In this document: positions 1 to 5,436 of the stretch, one piece after another
Numbering within the stretch: the first letter of the stretch is position 1
Layout of the letters: every line of letters begins with the position of its first letter
Assembly (NCBI GenBank): GCA_024710445.1
Contig: JANJUT010000104.1
Coordinates: forward strand, 1-11,174
From: Thiobacillus sp.
Lineage (GTDB): Bacteria; Pseudomonadota; Gammaproteobacteria; Burkholderiales; Thiobacillaceae
Reading direction: 5' to 3'
Length of the DNA stretch: 11,174 nt
Notes under the pieces: generated by a model
What the model was told of the DNA's origin: nothing
The model's database searches: none
What the model saw: the letters and a program-made list of their open reading frames with translations, nothing else
Translations under genes and position numbers: made by a program

Positions 1-429
1 GCGTCGTGGGTGCAGGCCGCCGATTTCAAGGTAACCGATACCGATGGCAAGACGCACACGCTGTCGGGTTACAAGGGCAAATGGGTGCTGGTGAACTACT
101 GGGCGACCTGGTGTCCGCCCTGCCTGGAGGAAGTTCCCGACCTGATTGCGATGCACGGGAACAAGAAAAACAACATCGTCGTCATCGGTATTGCGCTGGA
201 TTACCGCACTGCGAAGCAGGTGACCGATTTTGCCGAAGGCCTGCTGGTGAACTATCCCATCGTGCTGGGCAACCCGCAGGTGGTGAACCAGATCGGCCCG
301 GTGCAGGGATTGCCGACCACCTATCTGTTCAACCCCGACGGTAAAATGGTCGCCCAGCAGGTGGGGGCGATTACCCGTGAGGCGGTGGAAAGCTACATTG
401 CCAGCAAGACACCACGGACCAAGAAATAA
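1..429 (+). CDS. TlpA-like thiol:disulfide oxidoreductase (5' partial)
   Basis: This is a thioredoxin-fold protein of the TlpA/ResA type, a periplasmic thiol reductase or oxidoreductase. The reading frame is open to the window edge, so the true start and most of the signal peptide lie outside. A GTG at position 10 is in frame, but the residues around it (ASWVQAADF) look like the end of a signal peptide and the first mature residues, so I do not take it as the start. The active site WATWCPPC is canonical, with the CPPC cysteines about 35 residues into the visible part, and the cis-proline loop GLPTTYLF follows about 65 residues later. The end is lysine-rich and closes with TAA. The next gene, also a thioredoxin-fold protein, starts 44 bases downstream on the same strand, which suggests an operon. 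The substrate cannot be told from sequence. Confidence 0.88.
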   Translation, partial: ASWVQAADFKVTDTDGKTHTLSGYKGKWVLVNYWATWCPPCLEEVPDLIAMHGNKKNNIVVIGIALDYRTAKQVTDFAEGLLVNYPIVLGNPQVVNQIGPVQGLPTTYLFNPDGKMVAQQVGAITREAVESYIASKTPRTKK

Positions 430-473
430 GCTGTCACAGAAAACAGGTTGTACCCCAACTCCCGGGAGATTCC

Positions 474-983
474 ATGCGTCAATTGTTTATCGCGTTTCTG
501 GTTTTGATGGCGGGCTCCGCATGGGCGGAGACACGCGATCCGGTCAACCATTTCTTTCAGCCCAAGTTTGGTGATTTTCAGGCTGAGCTGGACACGGCGA
601 AACAGCAGGGCAAGAAAGGCATCTTCCTGTTTTTCGAGATGGATGATTGCCCGTTTTGCGAACGCATGAAAACCACCATCCTGAATCAGGCCGATGTGCA
701 GGATGCGTTCCGCGCGCAATTTCTGGTGTATTCGATAGACGTCAACGGCGACACGCAGATGACCGATTTCCAGGGCAAGGCGCAAACCGAAAAAGACTTT
801 GCCTTTACCCATCGCGTGCGGGCCACGCCCACGATGCTGTTTTTCGATCTCGACGGCAAGCTGGTTACGCGTCATACCGGCCCCACCAAGAACAAGGCGG
901 AGTTCCTGCTGCTCGGGAAGTTTGTGGCCGATGGTGCGTACGCGACCCAGTCTTTCACCAAATACAAGCAAGGCAAACAATGA
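474..983 (+). CDS. periplasmic thioredoxin-fold protein, CPFC motif (SoxW/thioredoxin_2-like)
   Basis: This 169-residue protein has a clear Sec signal peptide (MRQLFIAFLVLMAGSAWA, likely cut after residue 18), so it acts in the periplasm. The mature part is a thioredoxin fold of the thioredoxin_2/SoxW-like kind. It has FLFFEMDDCPFCERM with redox cysteines C59 and C62, then RATPTMLFFD with the cis-proline at residue 119. The long insertion between them is typical of this subfamily. A GGGAGA ribosome-binding site lies just upstream of the ATG at 474. Its TGA stop overlaps the ATG of the TolC-family gene (ATGA), so the two are probably translationally coupled. CPFC resembles glutaredoxin and DsbC-like sites more than the WCGPC of cytoplasmic thioredoxin. 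Family membership is confident; the specific role (partner reduction, metal or sulfur chemistry) is unknown. Confidence 0.87.
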   Translation: MRQLFIAFLVLMAGSAWAETRDPVNHFFQPKFGDFQAELDTAKQQGKKGIFLFFEMDDCPFCERMKTTILNQADVQDAFRAQFLVYSIDVNGDTQMTDFQGKAQTEKDFAFTHRVRATPTMLFFDLDGKLVTRHTGPTKNKAEFLLLGKFVADGAYATQSFTKYKQGKQ

Positions 984-2248
984 CGCGAACGATCTGGTTG
1001 GTACTGCTGGGGTGGCTATTCTCCATCCCGGCAGCCGCCGAACGGTTGACGCTGGAGGAAGCGCTGGCCAGCGTGGCAACGGCTCATCCCGACCAGCGGA
1101 TGGCGGAAAGCGATCTGGCGCTGGCCCGGGCTGATCGTGATCAGGCCGCAAGCCGGCAGGATTTCAGCCTGTTTCTGGATGGCACCCTGCGCGCCGGCCG
1201 GCGTCCGGATGGCGACTGGAAACCCGACAATATCGGTCGGGTGGTGGCGCGTAAACCATTGTTCGACTTTGGCCGCAGCAGCCAGGCCATCGAAGCAGCC
1301 GACCAGCAGGTTGCAGCGCGTCAGGCATTGCTTTTCAGCGCCAGTACGCTGCGCCGTATCGACATCATGGCGCGGTATTTCGATGTGTTGCTGGCCGACA
1401 TGCAATACGCGGCCCACAACGAATTCATGGCTGTTGCCTACGTGTCATGGGATAACGCGAAGATTCGTTTCGAGGTGGGTCAGATCAGCCGGCCCGAGTT
1501 GATGCGGCTGGAAGCGGATTATCAGGACATTCGCGAGCAGCGGAATGCCAGCCTGCAGCGCCTGCGCAGTACGCGCCAGAAACTGGCTAATGCAATGGCC
1601 CGCCCCGGGCAGTTGCCAGCCGAGCTGGCTGAACCGGACTTGCCGCACAATGCTCGCCCGGTTTCCGAGTATGAATCCCTGTTGCCCTGGGTGATGGAGA
1701 AAAATCCGCGTATTCAGGCGTTGCAGGCGCAAGTGGCAGCGGCCGACGCCCGGATTGCTGCCATGCGGGCGGAGCGCAATCCTTCGCTGGACGCGGAAGT
1801 GATCGGCGGGGGCTATAGCCGTGAATCATCCACGCGCGATGAAGTGAGTGCCGGACTGGTGTTCAATATTCCGCTGTATCAGGGAGCGCGTGTGGACGCG
1901 CGGATGGCACGCGAGCGGGCACAGAAGGAACGCACTGTCGCCGAGCTGGACAAGCTGAAGCTGGATCTGGCCGAAACCCTGCTCGATACCTTGCAGGAGA
2001 TCGAGTGGCTGCGCGAGACCGGTCGGACCGCCGCCGACAAGCAGATTGAATATCGGGACTGGGCGCTGGAGCGGTCGCGCGCGGAATACGAACTGGAACT
2101 GAAAACCAATCTGGGTACCAGCATGGCTGAAACGCAGGTGGCGCATCTACGGCGCCAGCAGGTTGAATACCGGCTGGCGCTGGCGCTGGCGCGGCTGGAA
2201 GCATTGTCCGGCGGCAGCTTGCCGCCTGCTGAGGGGGCACAAAAATGA
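980..2248 (+). CDS. TolC-family outer membrane efflux protein
   Basis: This 422-residue protein is an outer-membrane channel of the TolC/OEP family, the exit duct of tripartite export systems. The reading frame is open further upstream (to 647), but that part overlaps the thioredoxin-like gene. The ATG at 980 overlaps that gene's stop and begins a good signal peptide (MTRTIWLVLLGWLFSIPAAA). The mature protein starts with the family hallmark ERLTLEEALASVATAHP. Two long Ala/Arg/Glu-rich coiled-coil repeats follow, each with the typical strand-forming segment: SLFLDGTLRAGRRPDG, then SLDAEVIGGGYSRES followed by AGLVFNIPLYQGARVDARM. The size is normal for the family. Its stop overlaps the start of the adaptor gene, so channel and adaptor are presumably made together. 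The transported substrate is unknown, and no inner-membrane pump is encoded in the window. Confidence 0.9.
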   Translation: MTRTIWLVLLGWLFSIPAAAERLTLEEALASVATAHPDQRMAESDLALARADRDQAASRQDFSLFLDGTLRAGRRPDGDWKPDNIGRVVARKPLFDFGRSSQAIEAADQQVAARQALLFSASTLRRIDIMARYFDVLLADMQYAAHNEFMAVAYVSWDNAKIRFEVGQISRPELMRLEADYQDIREQRNASLQRLRSTRQKLANAMARPGQLPAELAEPDLPHNARPVSEYESLLPWVMEKNPRIQALQAQVAAADARIAAMRAERNPSLDAEVIGGGYSRESSTRDEVSAGLVFNIPLYQGARVDARMARERAQKERTVAELDKLKLDLAETLLDTLQEIEWLRETGRTAADKQIEYRDWALERSRAEYELELKTNLGTSMAETQVAHLRRQQVEYRLALALARLEALSGGSLPPAEGAQK

Positions 2249-2757
2249 TGTGGAAAAACTGGATGCTGGCGGGCGGAGCAATGCTGATGGCCATGCCGGG
2301 TTGGGCCGCCGATATTGCCTTGACCACCCGTGTGTCGGGGGTGGTGGATCAGGTGCTGGTCAAGGCCGGGCAACGCGTGAGCAAGGGGACGGTGTTGCTG
2401 CGCCTGGATAACACCATCCTGCAGGCACGTTTCGATGAAGCGACCGCGGAACAGGTCCGTGCACAGGCCGATGAGGCCGATGCCAAGCGGGATCTGGAGC
2501 GCATGCAGGAGTTGTTTGATCGCACCGTATCGTCAACCACCGAACTCGATGCGTCGAACTTGCGTTACACGCGTGCGCAGGCGGCTCTGTCGGCGGCCCA
2601 GGCACGCCGGGTGATTGCGCAAAAGAACCTGAGCGATGCAGAACTCAGGGCGCCGTTTGATGGTATGGTGAGTGCGGTTCCCGGTGCGCCGGGAACCGTG
2701 GTGGCAGCGGATTGCCAGCCCAGGACGCTGGTACTGTTGCGCTCCGGACGACCTTGA
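2245..2757 (+). CDS. short HlyD/RND-type periplasmic adaptor protein
   Basis: This 170-residue protein has the core of a membrane fusion (adaptor) protein, which links an inner-membrane pump to a TolC channel. A signal peptide ends near GWAA (residues 19-22). Residues 26-57 form the first half of a lipoyl-like domain (VSGVVDQVLVKAGQRVSKGTVLLRLD, shown here only as the family pattern G-VxxVxVxxGxxVxxGxxL). Residues 58-131 are an Ala/Arg/Glu-rich coiled-coil hairpin. Residues 133-165 return to the lipoyl half (ELRAPFDGMVS). The protein then stops. The beta-barrel and membrane-proximal domains that usually follow are absent, and usual family length is about 300-400 residues. It could be a naturally minimal adaptor or a 3'-truncated gene. 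Its TGA precedes the adjoining inverted-repeat element, so the element did not itself supply the stop. The ATG overlaps the TolC stop after a GAGGGGG ribosome-binding site. Confidence 0.82.
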   Translation: MMWKNWMLAGGAMLMAMPGWAADIALTTRVSGVVDQVLVKAGQRVSKGTVLLRLDNTILQARFDEATAEQVRAQADEADAKRDLERMQELFDRTVSSTTELDASNLRYTRAQAALSAAQARRVIAQKNLSDAELRAPFDGMVSAVPGAPGTVVAADCQPRTLVLLRSGRP

Positions 2758-2761
2758 TTTA

Positions 2762-2785
2762 GGGCCTGTTCACACTAATTTCGCG
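2762..2785 (+). repeat. left terminal inverted repeat of the MITE-like element
   Basis: The outer end is GGGCCTGTTCACACTAATTT followed by CGCG. It pairs perfectly with 3002-3025 and is directly preceded by TA. Confidence 0.85.
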
Positions 2786-3001
2786 TCTGCGTTGTTGCGA
2801 GAAAGCGATGGATGCAAGGCGTGTCGCGCCGGCAAGGGGCATCCCTTGTCAAGCGGCACAACACCGCAGACGCGCTTTCTCGCGACAACCCGGAGGGGCG
2901 GGTCGATTCGGGCGTATCCCTTTGTCGCAATCCGCTTGCTGGGCCCGCACAGAGGCGCGTCCCGCTTCGCGGGCTGCATCCCGAATCGGCCTCGCCGCAG
3001 G

Positions 3002-3025
3002 CGCGAAATTAGTGTGAACAGGCCC
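3002..3025 (-). repeat. right terminal inverted repeat of the MITE-like element
   Basis: This is the exact reverse complement of 2762-2785, followed by TA (3026-3027). It ends three bases before the stop codon of the marC-family gene on the opposite strand. Confidence 0.85.
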
Positions 3026-3028
3026 TAG

Positions 3029-3673
3029 TTAAGCGGGCGTTCCTGCCAATACGGGAAACAGGCCCTTGATTCCGCTGGCAATAAATTCGACTGCAATCGC
3101 GGTCAGGATCAAGCCCATGATGCGGGTAAAAATATTGATCCCTGTGGAGCCAATGCGGCTTTCGATCCATGGCGATAAACGCAACACCCCCCACACCACC
3201 ATGCTCAACAGCACGATGCTCAGCGCAATGATCAGGTAGTGAACGATGCTGTTTGCCTTGTGGGCCGCCAGAATCACGGTGCTGATCGCACCTGGGCCGG
3301 CCAGCAGCGGCATGGCAAGGGGTACGATGGCAACTGATTCCTTCTCGATCGATTCGTGTGCTTCTGTATCGGTCTGTTTGATCAGGCTTGTTTTTGCATG
3401 CAGCATGGCGATGGCCATCAGCAACACCAGGATGCCGCCGCCAACCCGGAACGAATCGATGGTGATGCCAAAGAACGTCAGCAGATGCTCACCAAAAAAC
3501 AGTGCCACCAGCAGGATGATCGTTACCCCGATCGCTACCAGGTCAATTGTCCTGCGCCGTTGTCTGGCGTTCTCATCGGCCGTCATACTGATAAATAACG
3601 GTATCGCCCCGAACGGGTTGACGATGGCTAGCAGGCCGATGAATATTTTGAGGTATTGCGCGTATTCAAGCAT
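3029..3673 (-). CDS. MarC family (UPF0056) integral membrane protein
   Basis: This 214-residue inner-membrane protein has six hydrophobic segments. It carries the MarC family signatures: the N-terminal AIVNPFGAIPLFISMT (NPxxxIPxF, about residues 16-31) and the central PLAMPLLAGPGAISTVIL. The length is standard. The family was once linked to multiple antibiotic resistance but that role was not upheld, and its function remains unknown. I chose the ATG at 3673 because AAGGTGAT stands 6-7 bases upstream on the minus strand. An in-frame GTG three codons earlier (3682) would bury that ribosome-binding site inside the gene. The TAA stop lies one base beyond the TA that closes the inverted-repeat element. 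About 250 bases separate this gene from xthA upstream. They contain a TATTAT (complement of 3812-3817) that could be a -10, but I see no convincing -35. Confidence 0.9.
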   Translation of the reverse strand: MLEYAQYLKIFIGLLAIVNPFGAIPLFISMTADENARQRRRTIDLVAIGVTIILLVALFFGEHLLTFFGITIDSFRVGGGILVLLMAIAMLHAKTSLIKQTDTEAHESIEKESVAIVPLAMPLLAGPGAISTVILAAHKANSIVHYLIIALSIVLLSMVVWGVLRLSPWIESRIGSTGINIFTRIMGLILTAIAVEFIASGIKGLFPVLAGTPA

Positions 3674-3921
3674 CGGGATCACCTTTTAATGGGGGCGAAC
3701 TGTGGTGTGGCGCCAGCCTGACGACAGAATGACATTTCCCGCAGCAACACACCGTAACGGGGAGATTCTGAGGCGACAATGGGCTCCGGGATTTAGCGTG
3801 CTGGAGTCCTGATAATACGCATCTGCCTGGGCAAGCCGGCTTTCAATATCACTTCAAACTTCATCAGGCCGAATCAATAATTGCGTATTCAGGCTGGAAA
3901 CTGCGTGATGAAGCAGGTTAT

Positions 3922-4689
3922 TCAGCCACGTATCTCCGCGATTACCGGTGCGTGATCCGACGGCCGCTCCAGCTTGCGCATGTCCCGATCAATGGTACTG
4001 GAGGTGCAGGCGGCGGCTAATGGCTCGGACAGCAGGATGTGGTCGATGCGCAGGCCGTGGTTGCGGCGGAAACCCATCATGCGGTAATCCCACCAGCTGA
4101 AGGTTTTTTCGGGCTGTTCGAACAGGCGGAAGCTGTCTTTCAGACCTAGCGCGAGCAATCCCTGAAACCGTGCGCGTTCGGGTTCCGATACCAGCACGCA
4201 GTCTTTCCATATCTTGGGGTCGTGAACATCCCGGTCATCCGGCGCGATGTTGTAGTCACCGAGCACGGCCAGTTGGGCATGTTGGGTGAGTTCGTTCTTG
4301 AGCCAGACGGTGAGGGCATCGAACCAGGCGAGCTTGTAGGGATACTTGTCGGAATCGAGCGTCTGGCCGTTGGGGCAGTAGACGCAGACCACGCGCACGC
4401 CGTCGATGGTGGCGGCAATCATCCGTTTCTGTTCGTCTTCAAAACCGGGAATGCCGAATTGAATATCGGTCGGCTCGCTGCGGCTGACGATGGCGACGCC
4501 GTTGTAGGTTTTTTGCCCGGCAAACACCACGCGATACCCGGCCGCTTCGATTTCGGCGACGGGGAAATTCTCGTCAGTGAGTTTGGTTTCCTGCAGACAC
4601 ACCACGTCGGGTTGGCGGGTGGCGAGAAAGTCCAGTAATTGCGGCAACCGGACCTTGAGAGAGTTGACGTTCCAGGCGGCGAGTTTCAT
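3922..4689 (-). CDS. xthA: exodeoxyribonuclease III
   Basis: This is exonuclease III, an AP endonuclease and 3'-5' exonuclease of base-excision repair, acting in the cytoplasm. The 255-residue product has all the EEP-family catalytic motifs in order. These are AAWNVNSLKVRL with N7, CLQETKL with the metal ligand E34, YCPNGQ with Y104, LGDYNIAP with D145 and N147, RIDHILLS with D216, and the C-terminal PSDHAPV with D245 and H246. Length and spacing match the XthA group rather than eukaryote-like ExoA variants. The ATG at 4689 starts the conserved MKLAAWNVNS, so the start is secure. It lies downstream of the DUF4124 gene on the same strand, separated by a 160-base stretch of repeats and hairpins that probably breaks the transcript. 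Its own promoter is likely in that stretch, but I cannot point to it. Confidence 0.96.
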   Translation of the reverse strand: MKLAAWNVNSLKVRLPQLLDFLATRQPDVVCLQETKLTDENFPVAEIEAAGYRVVFAGQKTYNGVAIVSRSEPTDIQFGIPGFEDEQKRMIAATIDGVRVVCVYCPNGQTLDSDKYPYKLAWFDALTVWLKNELTQHAQLAVLGDYNIAPDDRDVHDPKIWKDCVLVSEPERARFQGLLALGLKDSFRLFEQPEKTFSWWDYRMMGFRRNHGLRIDHILLSEPLAAACTSSTIDRDMRKLERPSDHAPVIAEIRG

Positions 4690-4704
4690 GCCGCCGAGTG
4701 TAGC

Positions 4705-4726
4705 GCATACGATCTTTCATGGGCTT
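4705..4726 (+). repeat. 22-bp direct repeat, copy 1
   Basis: The copy contains ATACGATCTTTCATGGGCTT preceded by GC, and is identical to 4755-4776. Its 3' half forms the left arm of the hairpin ATGGGCT-TT-AGCCCAT (4719-4734). Confidence 0.8.
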
Positions 4727-4754
4727 TAGCCCATAGAAAGTCGGAGTCCAGAGG

Positions 4755-4776
4755 GCATACGATCTTTCATGGGCTT
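4755..4776 (+). repeat. 22-bp direct repeat, copy 2
   Basis: Identical to 4705-4726 with a 50-base period. Here the sequence after the repeat diverges, so the hairpin partner arm of copy 1 is missing. Confidence 0.8.
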
Positions 4777-4803
4777 CCGTGCGTAGTGGATAGGCGCATC
4801 CAC

Positions 4804-4836
4804 ACGGGGCATCGCGACCCTTTAGGGTTGCCCCGT
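4804..4836 (-). terminator. candidate hairpin downstream of the DUF4124-glutaredoxin gene
   Basis: An outer 8-bp stem (ACGGGGCA with TGCCCCGT) and an inner 5-bp stem (ACCCT with AGGGT) are separated by a one-sided bulge. The hairpin lies 14 bases past the stop codon of the minus-strand gene that ends at 4850. A second small hairpin (4786-4803) follows directly. There is no U-run, so intrinsic termination is uncertain. Confidence 0.4.
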
Positions 4837-4849
4837 CGGCGGTGGCTGC

Positions 4850-5377
4850 TTATTTGACTGCAGGGGCTGCAGGCGGTGCAGCGGGGGCTTCTGCCGTCGT
4901 GGCGACGGGTTTGGCCGATTTGGGATAGCCCGCCCGGTCGAGCGCGGCATGCCATTGGCCGGATTCGAATCCGTCGATTCTTTCACTGCCGACAAAGAGT
5001 ACGGGCACGCGCGTCTGGCCGGTGAGTTTCTTCAGTTCGGCCTGAGCCTCCGGGCTTGCTTGCGGATCTTTGCCGCTAAACGGCACGCCGCGTTCGCTGA
5101 GCAGTTGCCGCGCCTGGTCGCAGGGTGCGCCGCAGGCATTGGCATAGAGAGTGACCGGGTATTTTTCCCGTGCGCTGCGGGTGGCGTAGGACTCGCCGGT
5201 TTCGATGAGGTTGCCCTTGAAGGATTTCTGCTCGACATGCTTGATGTTGGGTGGGGCCGGCTGATCGCTGTAGACCATGCGGCCCTGCGCATCTTTCCAT
5301 TGATACAACTGGGCGGCACCGGGCGAGGTGCTTGCTGCTGCCAACCAGACCGCCATCAAGATGAGCCCTGACTTCAT
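4850..5377 (-). CDS. secreted DUF4124 and glutaredoxin-fold fusion protein
   Basis: This 175-residue protein has a signal peptide (about residues 1-22). A DUF4124 segment follows (LYQWKDAQGRMVYSDQPAPPN, of which WKD-QGR-YSD is the pattern). Residues 73-150 form a glutaredoxin-like domain. Its redox site is NACGAPCDQARQLL, so C82 and C86 are spaced C-x3-C rather than the usual C-x2-C. The cis-proline loop is TRVPVLFVG (P125), and the GF motif follows at DGFESGQW. The tail is Ala/Pro-rich. It is probably periplasmic or envelope-attached, with a thiol-related role; no substrate is known. AAGGA lies 9 bases before the ATG at 5377, supporting that start. A weak promoter-like pair (TTGAAC, 16 bases, TATGTC on the minus strand, 5423-5396) lies upstream. 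The gene follows prlC by about 60 bases on the same strand. Confidence 0.85.
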   Translation of the reverse strand: MKSGLILMAVWLAAASTSPGAAQLYQWKDAQGRMVYSDQPAPPNIKHVEQKSFKGNLIETGESYATRSAREKYPVTLYANACGAPCDQARQLLSERGVPFSGKDPQASPEAQAELKKLTGQTRVPVLFVGSERIDGFESGQWHAALDRAGYPKSAKPVATTAEAPAAPPAAPAVK

Positions 5378-5436
5378 GCTGTTGCATCCTTAAAAGACAT
5401 ATTCATCGCATATATCGGTTCAATCAGGACCAAGCT

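Larger units (their letters stand above)
2760..3027. mobile_element. MITE-like palindromic element with 24-bp terminal inverted repeats and TA flanks
   Basis: The segment begins TA-GGGCCTGTTCACACTAATTT and ends with its exact reverse complement followed by TA. The terminal repeats (2762-2785 and 3002-3025) match over 24 bases; including the TA on each side they match over 26. The interior has no credible gene but has more inverted repeats: 2782-2791 with 2865-2874 (perfect 10), 2791-2807 with 2873-2889 (16 of 17), 2901-2912 with 2980-2991 (11 of 12), and small hairpins at 2833-2848 and 2961-2973. TA on both sides fits a TA target duplication, as made by IS630/mariner-type and some IS5-group transposases. 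The combination of small size, no transposase and perfect ends points to a non-autonomous element. It sits between two convergent genes and may also terminate transcription from both sides. The family cannot be named from sequence alone. Confidence 0.8.
4690..4849. other. repeat- and hairpin-rich intergenic region
   Basis: This 160-base gap between two minus-strand genes holds two 22-base direct repeats 50 bases apart (4705-4726 and 4755-4776). A hairpin ATGGGCT-TT-AGCCCAT lies at 4719-4734, with further imperfect pairing outside it. A second hairpin GTGGAT/ATCCAC spans 4786-4803. A third, ACGGGGCA/TGCCCCGT with inner ACCCT/AGGGT, spans 4804-4836. None has a classical U-tract on the minus strand. 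I infer that it ends transcription of the upstream gene and carries xthA's promoter. Confidence 0.5.

Noticed and set aside
393..1151. A 252-codon minus-strand open frame across the thioredoxin-like and TolC genes
   Set aside because: It is antisense to two well-supported genes with signal peptides, and its own product has no recognisable features.
2672..3028. Small open frames across the inverted-repeat element
   Set aside because: Their products are Arg/Pro/Ala-rich with no domain, and they follow from the GC-rich palindromes.
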